Source: Glaciimonas soli
Lineage (GTDB): Bacteria > Pseudomonadota > Gammaproteobacteria > Burkholderiales > Burkholderiaceae_D
Assembly: GCF_009497155.1 (NCBI RefSeq)
Contig: NZ_WINI01000007.1
Span: forward strand, 69,137-133,136
Direction: 5' to 3'
Length of the DNA: 64,000 nt
The notes beneath the pieces are model-generated. The model was not told where the DNA came from and searched no databases. It saw only the letters and a list, made by a program, of their open reading frames with translations. Position 1 is the first letter of the stretch; each line of letters opens with the position of its first letter. Of the stretch, positions 1 through 10,373 are shown piece after piece. Made by a program: the position numbers and the translations under genes.

Positions 1-1715
1 CCTACATAGGCTGGCAACTTCGTCGTGTCGGCTTTCATCACAGCATCAAATGCAGCAGGTGCGATACCTTGGCTTTTAGCGCGAGAAACGACAACTGCTG
101 CGGCAAAACCAGTTTCGTCATCTTTTGCTTTTAATGCGGCCAATTTCTCTTCGCCAGCTTTTTGCGCCAGTTTAGCTTCTTCAATTTGCATGACTTTCGC
201 ACGGACGATATCTTTCACCACATCAAAAGCACGCTTAGTCACTGGCTGATAGGCCACTACATGCCCGGCAATCAATGTATTCGGCGCAACCTCTATCGCT
301 TCAGTGTTATGTTTATTTTTCACAGACTCGTTGGAGAACAACGCTGTCAGGAATTTTTCATTATTGTAAGGCGGCGGAGGAACTGTTGCCGCCAATGCCG
401 GATTAGGATGACGGCCAAGATCTGCCACTGTCTGAATCGGCAATTTGAGCTTGTCTGCAACCGCTTGCAAACTATCGGCCTGCTCATAAACGGTATTACT
501 GAATATCTCGGCCAACTCAGAAAATTTCTTCGATGCCAGCTGAGTTTTAATTGCGGCTGCGATTTCATCTTTGACCTGATCCAACGGCTTAACTTCCGCC
601 GGCTTAATTCCAGTCAATTCAATAATGTGATAACCGAAATCAGATTGGACCAAATCACTTATCTCACCTTGTTTGAGCTTGGCCGCAGCATCTGCAAATG
701 GCTTAACCATCATGCCGTCACCAAAGTAACCCACATCCCCGCCTTGCTCGGCCGATGCCGTATCTTGCGAATTTTCTTTCGCAATCTTGGCAAAATCAGC
801 TGGATTCTTGCGCACTTCTGCTAACAGACTTTCCGCTTTTGCTTTCGCAGCAGCTTTGTCTGCGGCAGAAGCATCTTTATTGACGGTGATCAGAATATGG
901 CTGGCACGACGTTGTTCTGGCGTGGTGTAGTGTTTGATATTTTGATCGTAATACGACTTGACATCCGCATCGTTCACCGTCACTTGCGCAGCGACCGCAG
1001 CAGCGTCAAGAACAACATACTCTGCTTTAACATTTTCAGGTATTTCAAATTGCTGACCGTTTTTATCGTAATACGCTTTTAGCATATCGTCGGTTACATT
1101 TACTTTACCGGCAAAATCACTGTCTTTAAACAATAACTCTTGAACATCACGTTCTTGATCAATGATATTTGAGATCCGCTCAACCACCGCCTTAGGTGCA
1201 AAAGAAGTAGTCTGCACGCCGCCAGTCAGCTGTTGCAAAGCAAGATCTTGACGCAGACCCGCTTCATATTGTCTTGGTGTTGTACCCTGAGCTGCTAACA
1301 ACTCCCGATATTTTGCATCATCAAATTGACCATTAGCGCCACGCAGCTCTGGAATTGCGAGCAAGGTTTGCTGCAGTGTTTGGTCAGAAACTGTCATGTG
1401 CTCACGCGTCACTGCTGCCAACTGGGCTCGTTGTGCGATGATGCCGTCCAAAACACTTTGCTTAACTTCCGGCGTATCAAACATCTTGGCATCAAACTGA
1501 GCACCGTAGGCCTGGCGGGCACGCTCCATTTGCTGGCGCTGTGCAGCATCCCATTCTTGCTGGGTAATAGGCTGTCCGGCGACTTTAGCCACGGTATTGG
1601 CACTGTCACCAAAACTGCTATAGCTTTGTAAGCCGACGAGAGCAAAGGAAGGAATGATCAACAACAGCAGCAAAAACTGCATTAAACGTTGATGAGAGCG
1701 AATAAATTCAAACAT
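1..1715 (-). CDS. ppiD: Peptidyl-prolyl isomerase/periplasmic chaperone PpiD, 3' end outside window
   Basis: PpiD is an inner-membrane-anchored periplasmic chaperone that helps newly exported outer-membrane and secreted proteins fold. The visible part is about 571 residues from an ATG whose product starts MFEFIRSHQR. A single hydrophobic anchor follows (residues about 11-32, LMQFLLLLLIIPSFALVGL), then a SurA-N-like helical chaperone region. A parvulin (PPIC) domain lies around residues 265-360, with the typical stretch RRASHILITV and later GGDVGYFGDGMMV. The frame stays open to the window edge, so the C-terminus is missing; family members are about 620-650 residues. It follows hupB and tRNA-Asp on the same strand, the classic tig-clpPX-lon-hupB-ppiD order. 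Identity is confident; whether the parvulin domain is catalytically active cannot be judged, since in E. coli PpiD it is weak. Confidence 0.93.
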   Translation of the reverse strand, partial: MFEFIRSHQRLMQFLLLLLIIPSFALVGLQSYSSFGDSANTVAKVAGQPITQQEWDAAQRQQMERARQAYGAQFDAKMFDTPEVKQSVLDGIIAQRAQLAAVTREHMTVSDQTLQQTLLAIPELRGANGQFDDAKYRELLAAQGTTPRQYEAGLRQDLALQQLTGGVQTTSFAPKAVVERISNIIDQERDVQELLFKDSDFAGKVNVTDDMLKAYYDKNGQQFEIPENVKAEYVVLDAAAVAAQVTVNDADVKSYYDQNIKHYTTPEQRRASHILITVNKDASAADKAAAKAKAESLLAEVRKNPADFAKIAKENSQDTASAEQGGDVGYFGDGMMVKPFADAAAKLKQGEISDLVQSDFGYHIIELTGIKPAEVKPLDQVKDEIAAAIKTQLASKKFSELAEIFSNTVYEQADSLQAVADKLKLPIQTVADLGRHPNPALAATVPPPPYNNEKFLTALFSNESVKNKHNTEAIEVAPNTLIAGHVVAYQPVTKRAFDVVKDIVRAKVMQIEEAKLAQKAGEEKLAALKAKDDETGFAAAVVVSRAKSQGIAPAAFDAVMKADTTKLPAYV

Positions 1716-1753
1716 GGTATTAGTAACCGTTCGATAAAATCAAAAGCACATAT

Positions 1754-1782
1754 AAAAAAAGGCGAACTCTCGTTCGCCTTTT
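1754..1782 (-). terminator. Rho-independent terminator after tRNA-Asp
   Basis: A perfect 7-bp stem (GGCGAAC / GTTCGCC, loop TCTC) at 1761-1778 is followed on the minus strand by a run of seven Ts. It sits just 3' of tRNA-Asp and before ppiD, so it probably ends the tRNA transcript. Confidence 0.75.
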
Positions 1783-1788
1783 CAATTC

Positions 1789-1865
1789 TGGCGGAGTGGA
1801 CGGGACTCGAACCCGCGACCCCCGGCGTGACAGGCCGGTATTCTAACCAGCTGAACTACCACTCC
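1789..1865 (-). tRNA. tRNA-Asp (anticodon GTC)
   Basis: The 77-nt minus-strand sequence begins GGAGTGGTAGTTCAGC and ends in an encoded CCA. The acceptor, D, anticodon and T arms can be paired by eye, with T-loop sequence GGTTCGAGTCC. The anticodon GTC is at 1829-1831, giving tRNA-Asp. The gene lies between hupB and ppiD, a common location for tRNAs in this block. Confidence 0.96.
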
Positions 1866-2029
1866 TAAATACGTATATTTTACGTATACACTTTGCCTGA
1901 CTAACCGATCCTCACTTACTTAATCAAGCAAAACGTATAACTTGATACAGCGTTATTTGATACGTAGAAACACATATTCAGAGCAGAGTCAGACAAAATG
2001 CTCGGCGTTTGTCAACACGCCAAAAGGAG

Positions 2030-2302
2030 TTAGTTTACCGCATCTTTCAGCCCTTTGCCAGGCTTAAATTTAGGCACTTTAGCAGCTTTGATCTTGATTG
2101 CGTCACCGGTACGTGGGTTACGGCCGACACGAGCAGCACGTTTGCCAACAGAGAAAGTACCGAAGCCAACCAGAGTAACTGAACCATTCTTTTTCAAGGT
2201 GGTTTTAACGGCACCAATCACTGCGTCTAGTGCGCGTGCTGCTGCTGCTTTTGAAATTTCTGCTTTAATCGCAATGTGTTCAACTAGTTCGGTTTTGTTC
2301 AA
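2030..2302 (-). CDS. hupB: DNA-binding protein HU-beta
   Basis: This 90-residue protein is the usual length for HU, a dimeric nucleoid protein that bends and compacts DNA. The sequence starts [10 protein letters not shown] and carries the HU/IHF signature [21 protein letters not shown] at residues 46-66, including the intercalating Pro63 of the beta arm. It lies downstream of lon on the same strand, as in E. coli, separated by about 280 bp with a lon terminator between them, so it probably has its own promoter. The residues and context support HU rather than IHF. Confidence 0.97.
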   Translation of the reverse strand: MNKTELVEHIAIKAEISKAAAARALDAVIGAVKTTLKKNGSVTLVGFGTFSVGKRAARVGRNPRTGDAIKIKAAKVPKFKPGKGLKDAVN

Positions 2303-2526
2303 TTAAGTCCCCTCAAAAAGATTGAAATTCGAGATGGCTTTTCTTATTCACATTTTGTATGAATGGCCACCGCAGAGAAGGCAGAAATGTCTGCAAGCAT
2401 CATTAAACAAGCCGCAAAGCCTTGTGTCAAGCGGTTTGCTGGCCAGTATCACTTGGTTTTTGGAATTTCATGCTTTTTAATTGCAAATAGAGCGCTGCAA
2501 GCTCGGTTACTTCAGTAATTCCCCAT

Positions 2527-2556
2527 AAAAAAACGCTCCTAAGAGCGTTTTTTATT
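2527..2556 (-). terminator. Rho-independent terminator after lon
   Basis: An 8-bp stem AAACGCTC / GAGCGTTT with loop CTAA (2531-2550) is flanked by A and T runs. It sits about 30 bp past the lon stop codon on the minus strand and before hupB. Confidence 0.85.
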
Positions 2557-2582
2557 TAAAACAATTTTCAATCACGTGACAA

Positions 2583-4994
2583 TCAATGCTTCACGACCGT
2601 CGTCGCAGACTTCTCTGCATTGCTCGCTACAGCGGTATCGACTACCACTTCCTCATCAAGCAAAGCCACAGGCTGCCGCTCCAGCGCAACTTCCAGCACT
2701 TTGTCAAACCACCGCACCGGGATAATCTCCAGCTTGTTTTTGACGTTATCAGGAATCTCGGCAAGATCCTTGACGTTCTGCTCCGGAATTAACACTGTCT
2801 TGATACCGCCGCGATGTGCTGCCAGCAGTTTTTCTTTCAAGCCGCCAATCGGCAGAACCTCACCGCGCAAAGTAATCTCACCAGTCATTGCCACATCGGC
2901 GCGCACTGGAATGCCGGTGAAGATAGACACCAATGCCGTCGCCATGCCTATCCCGGCAGAAGGTCCATCTTTTGGTGTAGCGCCTTCCGGTACGTGAATG
3001 TGAACATCAGTCTTCTCGAAAGCTTCGTTTTTGATGCCTAGTGCTTTGGCACGGCTACGTATCACCGTACGCGCAGCTTCAATCGACTCTTTCATCACAT
3101 CGCCCAGCGTACCAGTGCGTATCACGCCGCCCTTACCTGGCATGGCAACCGCTTCAATCGTCAGCAATTCGCCGCCAACTTCGGTCCACGCCAAACCAAC
3201 CACTTGGCCAACCTGGTTGTCTTTTTCGGCGACGCCAAAATCAAAGCGACGCACACCCAGGAACTTGTCGATGTTCTTGGACGTAATGGCGACTTTTTTC
3301 TCCTGCTTTTTCAGCAGCAGTAATTTCACCACTTTGCGGCAAATCTTGGAGATTTCACGCTCCAAAGAACGCACCCCGGCTTCACGTGTGTAATAACGAA
3401 TAATGTCGCGAATCGCACCTTCAGCAACGCTGATTTCTTCTACCTTCAAACCATTGTTTTTGATTTGTTTAGGGAGCAAGTAACGTAATGCAATATGTGT
3501 CTTTTCATCTTCGGTATAACCCGATAGACGAATGACCTCCATCCGATCCAGCAAAGCCGGCGGAATATTAAACGAATTTGACGTCGCAACGAACATCACA
3601 TCCGACAGATCAAAATCGACTTCAATGTAATGATCAGAGAACGTGTGGTTCTGCTCAGGATCGAGCACTTCCAGTAATGCTGACGATGGATCACCGCGGA
3701 AATCCATGCCCAATTTATCAATCTCGTCCAGCAAGAACAATGGATTGCGCACACCAACTTTGGTTAAGCTTTGCAAAATTTTGCCGGGCATAGAGCCGAT
3801 ATAGGTACGACGATGCCCACGAATTTCAGCTTCATCGCGCACACCACCCAACGCCATCCGCACAAACTTACGGTTGGTCGCACGTGCAATTGATTGCCCC
3901 AGTGAAGTTTTACCGACACCTGGAGGGCCAACGAAGCACAAAATAGGTGCTTTCAGTTTATCAACGCGTTGTTGCACTGCGAGATATTCCAGGATGCGCT
4001 CTTTGACCTTATCCAAGCCATAGTGATCGCCTTCCAGCACTTTTTCTGCATTGCTTAGTTCGTTGTTTACTTTGGATTTTTTCTTCCAAGGCAAGCCAAT
4101 CAGCGTATCAATATAATTGCGCACCACAGTCGCTTCCGCAGACATCGGCGACATCAATTTTAATTTTTTCAGTTCGCTTTGCGCTTTCTCGAGCGCTTCT
4201 TTAGGCATTTTAGCGGCTAAGATTTTCTTCTCTAGCTCTTCTAAATCAGCGCCTTCTTCGCCTTCGCCCAACTCTTTTTGAATCGCTTTAACTTGCTCGT
4301 TGAGGTAATACTCACGCTGTGATTTTTCCATTTGGCGTTTGACACGGCCACGGATGCGCTTCTCAACTTGCAGAATATCAAGTTCGCCTTCCAACTCACC
4401 CAGCAGATGCTCATAGCGCTTGGCAACATTGAAAATTTCCAGAATTACCTGTTTTTGCTCTAATTTCAAAGGCAAATGTGCAGCAATGGTATCGGCCAGA
4501 CGTCCGGCGTCATCGATACCAGCCAGTGACGTTAAAATTTCTGGTGGGATTTTTTTGTTTAATTTTACGTATTGATCGAACTGCTGAACAATAGCGCGAC
4601 GCATTGCCTCTACTTCAGCTTCATCGCCGATCTCCGATTCAACCGGAGTCAAATCAGCGGAGTAATGCGTATCAAAATCAATGATTTGATGAATGCGGGC
4701 GCGTTGCGCGCCTTCAACTAATACTTTAACTGTGCCGTCAGGCAATTTCAACATTTGCAAGATGTTGGCAACACAGCCAATTTCATAAATATCATCAGCA
4801 GATGGCTCATCCTTAGCAGCCGCTTTTTGTGCAGCAAGCATGATGCTTTTGCCTTGCTCCATTGCCGCTTCAAGCGCTTTGATCGACTTTGGTCGACCGA
4901 CGAATAGCGGGATCACCATATGGGGAAATACCACCACATCCCGTAACGGTAACAGTGGTAACTGAGTTTGCTCAGTAAATAGTGGAGTTGTCAT
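2583..4994 (-). CDS. lon: ATP-dependent protease La (Lon)
   Basis: Lon is a cytoplasmic hexameric AAA+ serine protease that degrades misfolded and regulatory proteins. The start chosen gives 803 residues beginning [10 protein letters not shown], matching the family N-terminus; an in-frame upstream ATG would add 20 unlike residues. The LON substrate-binding domain covers residues 10-200, followed by a coiled region. Walker A GPPGVGKT is at 356-363 and LLDEID lies downstream. The C-terminal protease has the Ser-Lys dyad at Ser679 (KDGPSAGIG) and Lys722 (GGLKEK), the same positions as in E. coli Lon. It lies between clpX and hupB, each with its own terminator. Complete, with no sign of damage. 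Confidence 0.97.
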   Translation of the reverse strand: MTTPLFTEQTQLPLLPLRDVVVFPHMVIPLFVGRPKSIKALEAAMEQGKSIMLAAQKAAAKDEPSADDIYEIGCVANILQMLKLPDGTVKVLVEGAQRARIHQIIDFDTHYSADLTPVESEIGDEAEVEAMRRAIVQQFDQYVKLNKKIPPEILTSLAGIDDAGRLADTIAAHLPLKLEQKQVILEIFNVAKRYEHLLGELEGELDILQVEKRIRGRVKRQMEKSQREYYLNEQVKAIQKELGEGEEGADLEELEKKILAAKMPKEALEKAQSELKKLKLMSPMSAEATVVRNYIDTLIGLPWKKKSKVNNELSNAEKVLEGDHYGLDKVKERILEYLAVQQRVDKLKAPILCFVGPPGVGKTSLGQSIARATNRKFVRMALGGVRDEAEIRGHRRTYIGSMPGKILQSLTKVGVRNPLFLLDEIDKLGMDFRGDPSSALLEVLDPEQNHTFSDHYIEVDFDLSDVMFVATSNSFNIPPALLDRMEVIRLSGYTEDEKTHIALRYLLPKQIKNNGLKVEEISVAEGAIRDIIRYYTREAGVRSLEREISKICRKVVKLLLLKKQEKKVAITSKNIDKFLGVRRFDFGVAEKDNQVGQVVGLAWTEVGGELLTIEAVAMPGKGGVIRTGTLGDVMKESIEAARTVIRSRAKALGIKNEAFEKTDVHIHVPEGATPKDGPSAGIGMATALVSIFTGIPVRADVAMTGEITLRGEVLPIGGLKEKLLAAHRGGIKTVLIPEQNVKDLAEIPDNVKNKLEIIPVRWFDKVLEVALERQPVALLDEEVVVDTAVASNAEKSATTVVKH

Positions 4995-5192
4995 GATGAA
5001 TTTGGCCCTATCAAAAAAACGTATTAATGATGTTGGCGCTAGTGGCTCAAACACAAGCCCTTAGTAACAACAAAAACGATAAAAGCCTAAAAAATCTGTG
5101 CAATATCAGTAAAAATTACCGAAAATGCAATTTAACAAAAAATACAAGACAAACAATTTCAAAACAATTTTGAAACAGTTTCGATAGGCAAT

Positions 5193-5227
5193 AAAAAAGC
5201 CACACGAAGCTGTCTTCGAGTGGCTTT
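5193..5227 (-). terminator. Rho-independent terminator after clpX
   Basis: A 14-bp stem with one mismatch (AAAGCCACACGAAG / CTTCGAGTGGCTTT, loop CTGT) is followed by a T run on the minus strand. It separates clpX from lon. Confidence 0.85.
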
Positions 5228-5355
5228 ACGATTGAAGCCGATTTTTTTATAGTATGGGGAAATTCTACTGCTTTTGTTCCCCATTCGGGTCTTACGACCT
5301 ATTTATTTAGCTAATTTTTACTTACTTTTACAATTGAAGGTCAAATCAGGCAGAA

Positions 5356-6627
5356 TCAGGCTTTTGTGCCCGAAACTTTGGGTTGATCATGATAAATCAT
5401 CAATGGTTTAGCGCCATGCATGATCGTATTTTCATCAATCACCACTTTTGACACGTTCTTCTGGCTCGGTAAATCATACATCACGTCCAGCAAAGCATGC
5501 TCCAGGATAGAACGCAAACCACGTGCACCGGTTTTACGCTTTAACGCCTTTTTAGCAATGGCTTGCAGCGCTGCTGGGCGAATATCCAACTCCGCACCTT
5601 CCATTTGCAGAAGCTTCGCATACTGTTTGATCAGAGCATTTTTCGGTTCGACCAGAATTTGAATCAGAGCAGCCTCATTCAATTCGGTCAAAGTCGCAAT
5701 CACCGGCAAACGACCCACTAATTCTGGAATCAAACCAAAACGCGTCAAGTCTTCCGGCTCAGCATCCAATAAAACTTCACTGGAAGTGCGTTGGCTTTGG
5801 CTCTTCACATTGGCTGAAAAACCGATCCCACTTTTCTCTGAGCGCTCAGAAATAATCTTCGTCAAACCATCAAATGCGCCACCACAAATGAACAAGATAT
5901 TGGTGGTGTCGACTTGTACAAAATCCTGATTCGGATGTTTGCGGCCACCTTGAGGCGGCACCGATGCCATCGTTCCCTCGACCAATTTCAGCAAGGCTTG
6001 CTGCACACCTTCACCAGAAACATCGCGAGTAATCGACGGGTTATCTGATTTACGCGTAATTTTGTCGATTTCGTCGATATAAACGATACCCTTTTGCGCT
6101 TTTTCAACTTCGTAATTACAGTTTTGCAGTAATTTTTGAATGATGTTTTCAACGTCTTCGCCGACGTAGCCGGCTTCAGTCAAGGTAGTCGCATCAGCAA
6201 TAACAAACGGAACATTCAACATGCGTGCCAATGTTTGCGCCAGCAGTGTTTTACCAGAGCCAGTCGGTCCAATCAGCAGAATGTTACTCTTGGCCAGTTC
6301 GATATCATCTTTCTTGCCGAGATGCTTCAGACGCTTGTAATGGTTGTACACCGCGACAGACAGAATTCGTTTTGCAGTTTCCTGGCCGATCACATATTGA
6401 TCCAGCAGATCACAAATTTCCTGAGGAATTGGCAACTCTGATTTCTGACCGTCCAAAGTTTCTACGTTTGAAGCTTCGTCGCGAATAATATCGTTACAAA
6501 GATCAATACACTCGTCACACACAAAGACTGACGGCCCGGCGATGAGTTTTTTCACTTCATGCTGGCTTTTCCCGCAGAAGGAGCAGTAAAGCAATTTTTC
6601 ACCGCTGGAAATTTTTTTATCTGACAT
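5356..6627 (-). CDS. clpX: ATP-dependent Clp protease ATP-binding subunit ClpX
   Basis: ClpX is the hexameric AAA+ unfoldase that feeds tagged substrates into ClpP. The chosen start gives 423 residues beginning [12 protein letters not shown] longer ATG 141 bp upstream would read through the presumed clpP terminator and is rejected. The N-terminal zinc-binding domain has Cys15, Cys18, Cys37 and Cys40. Walker A GPTGSGKT ends at Thr127 and Walker B reads [10 protein letters not shown]. The ClpP-docking region and C-terminal small domain are present, with [10 protein letters not shown] typical of ClpX sensor 2. It lies just downstream of clpP on the same strand, with a hairpin between that suggests partly separate transcription. 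Confidence 0.97.
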   Translation of the reverse strand: MSDKKISSGEKLLYCSFCGKSQHEVKKLIAGPSVFVCDECIDLCNDIIRDEASNVETLDGQKSELPIPQEICDLLDQYVIGQETAKRILSVAVYNHYKRLKHLGKKDDIELAKSNILLIGPTGSGKTLLAQTLARMLNVPFVIADATTLTEAGYVGEDVENIIQKLLQNCNYEVEKAQKGIVYIDEIDKITRKSDNPSITRDVSGEGVQQALLKLVEGTMASVPPQGGRKHPNQDFVQVDTTNILFICGGAFDGLTKIISERSEKSGIGFSANVKSQSQRTSSEVLLDAEPEDLTRFGLIPELVGRLPVIATLTELNEAALIQILVEPKNALIKQYAKLLQMEGAELDIRPAALQAIAKKALKRKTGARGLRSILEHALLDVMYDLPSQKNVSKVVIDENTIMHGAKPLMIYHDQPKVSGTKA

Positions 6628-6767
6628 AAGACTATGTTTAAGTGAGTGGCAATAAACTTGGGAAATCAAAACAAAGGGAAGCGAACAACACTCTCGATGC
6701 AGACTTATATTACCTGCTAAAAACCAATTCGACAAATTCGCTACGGTATATAGCAATATTGCAGACA

Positions 6768-6804
6768 AGAAAAAGCGCCCGCCCCGTGTGGGTGCAGGCG
6801 CTTT
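6768..6804 (-). terminator. Probable terminator or attenuator between clpP and clpX
   Basis: An 8-bp stem AAAGCGCC / GGCGCTTT (6772-6779 with 6797-6804) encloses a G+C-rich loop that can itself pair. A short T run follows on the minus strand. It lies between the clpP stop and the clpX start, so it may reduce read-through rather than stop it fully. Confidence 0.6.
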
Positions 6805-6967
6805 ATGTGACTTTTACAAGGTACGGGTATTTATTTTGCACTTATGTTCGTAAATACACATTCCTTAAATAAGTGTGCCCAAACAATTTTTAGACTAGGC
6901 TCACCGACCGACGACAGTACAGCAGGTGTAACAACGTATAAACAGTTGTCTGGCCACACTTACATCA

Positions 6968-7594
6968 TTAAGCGCGTGTTGCCAGTACCTTATCAATCAA
7001 ACCATATTCAACCGCAGCGTCAGCAGACATAAAGTTATCCCGATCTGTATCTTTGCCAATTTGGTCAACGGTACGACCAGTTTTTTCAGCCAAAATACCG
7101 TTCAAACGCTCGCGCAAATACAGAATTTCGCGGGCTTGAATTTCGATATCAGAAGCTTGCCCTTGCGCACCGCCCAATGGTTGGTGAATCATAATGCGTG
7201 AATTTGGCAAGGAAAAGCGCTTACCTTTCGCACCGGCAGCTAACAAAAATGCGCCCATCGATGCGGCCATTCCTGTACATAAAGTGGAGACATCAGGCTT
7301 GATGAATTGCATGGTATCGTAAATCGCCATACCAGCTGACACGGAACCGCCTGGAGAGTTAATGTAAAGGGAAATGTCCTTTTCCGGATTTTCGCTTTCC
7401 AAAAACAACAACTGCGCTACGATCAAATTGGCAGTCTGATCATTGACCGGTCCAACCAAAAAAATTACACGCTCGCGTAATAAACGCGAGTAAATATCAT
7501 ATGAACGTTCGCCGCGACCACTTTGCTCAACTACGATAGGCACCATACCGAGCATGTCAGTATCTAGTGCTGAGTTACGATGAAAACTTGTCAT
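6968..7594 (-). CDS. clpP: ATP-dependent Clp protease proteolytic subunit ClpP
   Basis: ClpP forms the double-heptamer serine protease chamber that works with ClpX. The 208-residue product has the catalytic triad in recognisable contexts: Ser112 (GMAASMGAF), His137 (MIHQPLGG) and Asp186 (DTDRDNFMS). The first 14 or so residues resemble the short propeptide removed by self-cleavage in other ClpP proteins. It is 88 bp downstream of tig and upstream of clpX, the standard arrangement. Full length with no odd features. Confidence 0.97.
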   Translation of the reverse strand: MTSFHRNSALDTDMLGMVPIVVEQSGRGERSYDIYSRLLRERVIFLVGPVNDQTANLIVAQLLFLESENPEKDISLYINSPGGSVSAGMAIYDTMQFIKPDVSTLCTGMAASMGAFLLAAGAKGKRFSLPNSRIMIHQPLGGAQGQASDIEIQAREILYLRERLNGILAEKTGRTVDQIGKDTDRDNFMSADAAVEYGLIDKVLATRA

Positions 7595-7682
7595 ATTATT
7601 CCTTGTTGAAGCGATCCTTGTTGGAACCCTCTTTGAGTCTGCCCAAAACTACATTTCGGGCAGATTCACCAGGACACTCCGG

Positions 7683-9038
7683 TTACGCTTGTTGTTGACC
7701 GTTATTGCCCATCAACTCGTCAAATGCGACCGATTTTTCTGTCACTTTCGACTTGCCCAACACATAGTTAACGACGTTTTCTTCTAATACAAGGGCTTCT
7801 ACTTCTGCTAAACGATTACGGTCGCTGAAATAATATTTAACGACTTGCGATGGATCTTCGTAGCTTTGTGCGAAATCTTCAACTTGTGCTTTGACTTGAT
7901 CAGCAGTCGCTTGCAGATTGTTGGTTTTAACAACATCAGCCAAGATCAAGCCCAAACGGACGCGACGCTCAGCCTGCGCTGTGAACAACTCTGGAGGGAA
8001 TGGCATGTTTTTGACATCCATACCGCGTTGCGCCATGTCTTGACGTGTCATTTCTACCAAACGCTGCACGTCTTGATCGACCAACACTTTTGGCACGTCC
8101 AATTCACTGACCTTGATCAATGCATCCATTACGCTGTCTTTGTTCTTTGCTTTGACGCGCGCACCGACTTCACGTTCCAGATTCAATTTGATGTCTGCAC
8201 GCATTTTTACCAAATCACCGTCATCGACTCCCAATGATTTAGCGAATTCTGCATCGACTTCCGGCAAATGCGCCCATTCCAGCTTTTTCAAAGTGATGGT
8301 GAATTGTGCTGTTTTACCAGCGACATCTTTACCGTGATAGTCCGCAGGGAAAGCCAGATCAAATGTCTTTGCTTCGCCTACTTTGAGGCCAACTGTAGCC
8401 GCTTCAAACTCTGGCAACATACGGCCTTCGCCTAGCACGAATGCATAGTCTTCAGCGTTGCCGCCAGCAAATTCAACGTCGTCAATCTTGCCGACGAAAT
8501 CAACTGTTACGCGATCGCCATTTTTTGCCGCCAAATCACTACCACCGTCGCCGTGGGCGCTTTGTTCGCCTTTGACATGGTAATGAACGCGCTGTTTGCG
8601 CAGAATGTCGATAGTCTTATCGATTTCAACATCGCTGACGTCAGCTTTGGTTTTCTCAACTTCAACACCACTCAAGTCACCAATGGTAACTTCTGGATAA
8701 ACTTCGAAAGTTGCATCGAATGCGATGGAACCGTCAGCAACGCCTTCGCTTGTCTTTGGCTCAATATTTGGGAAGCCGGCAACGCGCAAATTATTTTCGT
8801 TTGCGGCAGCATTGAATGCACGTCCGACTTTATCGTTCAGCACTTCGCTTTCGACTTGATAGCCGTATTGTGCTGCGACCATTTTCATTGGCACTTTACC
8901 TGTGCGGAAACCTGGCGCTTTGGCCGTGCGCGCACGTACTTTCAGGCGCTTTTCGACTTCAGTTTGCACTTCAGCCATAGGGATAGTGATAGTGAGACGG
9001 CGCTCAAGTTTGCTTAAAGTTTCGACTGCAGTTGCCAT
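7683..9038 (-). CDS. tig: Trigger factor, ribosome-associated chaperone and prolyl isomerase
   Basis: Trigger factor binds the ribosome exit tunnel and shields nascent chains. The ATG at 9038 gives 451 residues starting [10 protein letters not shown]; a start five codons upstream is possible but less family-like. The N-terminal ribosome-binding domain contains the signature loop GFRTGKVP. A central FKBP-type prolyl isomerase domain (about 175-265) begins near [11 protein letters not shown], and a helical C-terminal chaperone domain follows. It heads the tig-clpP-clpX block, linking folding with degradation. Confidence 0.96.
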   Translation of the reverse strand: MATAVETLSKLERRLTITIPMAEVQTEVEKRLKVRARTAKAPGFRTGKVPMKMVAAQYGYQVESEVLNDKVGRAFNAAANENNLRVAGFPNIEPKTSEGVADGSIAFDATFEVYPEVTIGDLSGVEVEKTKADVSDVEIDKTIDILRKQRVHYHVKGEQSAHGDGGSDLAAKNGDRVTVDFVGKIDDVEFAGGNAEDYAFVLGEGRMLPEFEAATVGLKVGEAKTFDLAFPADYHGKDVAGKTAQFTITLKKLEWAHLPEVDAEFAKSLGVDDGDLVKMRADIKLNLEREVGARVKAKNKDSVMDALIKVSELDVPKVLVDQDVQRLVEMTRQDMAQRGMDVKNMPFPPELFTAQAERRVRLGLILADVVKTNNLQATADQVKAQVEDFAQSYEDPSQVVKYYFSDRNRLAEVEALVLEENVVNYVLGKSKVTEKSVAFDELMGNNGQQQA

Positions 9039-9352
9039 GTAAAGATCGCCCAAAAATTAAAAAATTCTGTGTTTTATGTCTACGGCCAAGAAGGTAAAGT
9101 AATCAGCAATTACTTTCAACATAAATAACAAATTACCATTATTTATGCACCGCCCTGCCGCGCTAAAGTCCAATATTCTATACGCAAATGGATTGCTTGC
9201 GCCAAAACTACGCTCTTGCCCCACAAATCAAGTGAATTTTCTTTGATTTTCGGCAAATTTCGTGGGGTAAGCACATACAAAAACCGCTTAGACCAGGCAC
9301 AACGACGAAGACAGTGCAAATGTATAAACGATTTTTAGTTTGTACTTAAAGA
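9039..9352. other. Intergenic region upstream of tig
   Basis: This 314-bp stretch between tig and the CreA-like gene holds no ORF with family features. It should contain the tig promoter. I see A+T-rich segments but no convincing -35/-10 pair, and no clear terminator for the CreA-like gene. Confidence 0.6.
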
Positions 9353-9856
9353 TTACTTCAGTGGAATTGGCGTGCTGGTTATAACCGGTACCGCCGTTAC
9401 ACTGTTTTGCGGACTACCATCGACCAGCTTGTCGGAGTAAGTCAAATACACCAATGTATTACGCTTCGGATCGACGACACGTACTACATGCAAACGCTTA
9501 AATAAGATCGACATCCGCTCAGTGAATACATCTTCCTGCAAAGGTAGTTTCCCGGTAAAACTGACGTTGGCAGCAACCTGACGACAGGCAATCGACGCTT
9601 CCGCCCTATCCTCTGCCAGACCGACAGTTCCTTTGGCGCCACCAGTGCGTGCCCGTGATACATAGCAAGTAACGCCTTGCACCTTTGGATCATCGTAAGC
9701 TTCAATCACTACCCTATCATTGCGCCCCAGCCAACGAAAGGCCGTGCTGACCTCACCAATTTGCTCCGATCCTGCTTGCGCCGTCAGCGCAGTTGTTGCA
9801 CTGAGAGCCATCACCAGCGCTCCCATTAGAAATGGTAGATGCAATTTGACCCGCAT
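9353..9856 (-). CDS. creA: CreA family periplasmic protein of unknown function
   Basis: The product is 167 residues and closely follows the CreA family pattern: a cleavable signal peptide (MRVKLHLPFLMGALVMALS), then SEQIGEVSTAFRWLGRND, a middle block DDPKVQGVTCYVSRA and the late AVPV motif. E. coli CreA is about 157 residues and its function is unknown. The start at 9856 places the signal peptide at the N-terminus; a longer ORF adds 14 residues ahead of it. Two cysteines in the mature part (VTCYVS and SIACRQ) could form a disulfide, an inference only. The gene stands alone between tig and tRNA-Leu. Confidence 0.85.
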   Translation of the reverse strand: MRVKLHLPFLMGALVMALSATTALTAQAGSEQIGEVSTAFRWLGRNDRVVIEAYDDPKVQGVTCYVSRARTGGAKGTVGLAEDRAEASIACRQVAANVSFTGKLPLQEDVFTERMSILFKRLHVVRVVDPKRNTLVYLTYSDKLVDGSPQNSVTAVPVITSTPIPLK

Positions 9857-10013
9857 AGCAGAAACTCCCAAAAAAGAAGTAACACAATGAAATTCCATAA
9901 GCGCTTCCCGACGACCATTTTGAATAGGCGCGCCGACGAAAAGAGTACTTTAGTACGACTCAGAGGCACAGCAATTTCAAAATTTTTTGGGAAACACTTA
10001 AATCTATGGGCAC

Positions 10014-10034
10014 AAAAAAACCCTCATTCGAGGG
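10014..10034 (-). terminator. Rho-independent terminator after tRNA-Leu
   Basis: The stem CCCTC / GAGGG with loop ATTC is followed on the minus strand by a run of Ts (complement of the A run at 10014-10020). It lies 13 bp beyond the tRNA-Leu 3' end. Confidence 0.8.
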
Positions 10035-10046
10035 CTTTTGAGCTTC

Positions 10047-10131
10047 TGGTGCGGATAGAGGGACTTGAACCCCCACGTGTTGCCACGCTAGAACCTAAAT
10101 CTAGTGCGTCTACCAATTTCGCCATATCCGC
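10047..10131 (-). tRNA. tRNA-Leu (anticodon TAG)
   Basis: This 85-nt class II tRNA begins GCGGATATGGCGAAATTGG and ends in an encoded ACCA. The anticodon stem CTAGA / TCTAG encloses loop TTTAGGT, with anticodon TAG at 10095-10097. A long variable arm (GCGTGGCAACACGT region) and T-loop GGTTCAAGTCC complete the structure. It reads CUN leucine codons. Confidence 0.96.
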
Positions 10132-10373
10132 TTTAGGAGGCAGTATTCTATCAAAGCTATTACCAGAACGCCACAAAAATCGTACTGATTCGACAAAATA
10201 ACGTGGCAGCGGCTAAGCTATTCTGCGCGCATGGTGATTAATCTCCGAAGGAAAAGACCGTATCATCCGCATTAGCAATGCCGCGCCGACTTTTCTTGCT
10301 CCCCGCACCACAGGACCGAGAGCACAAAATGCACGCCTTGCTGCTGTGACGCTCTGCGGAAGCGCCTGCCATC

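Noticed and set aside
162-824. 220-codon plus-strand ORF at the left edge
   Set aside because: It is antisense to ppiD, whose parvulin frame is well supported; the ORF shows no domain pattern.
6628-6768. N-terminal extension of ClpX by 47 residues
   Set aside because: It would cover the clpP terminator hairpin and is unlike the ClpX family; the internal ATG matches the family start.
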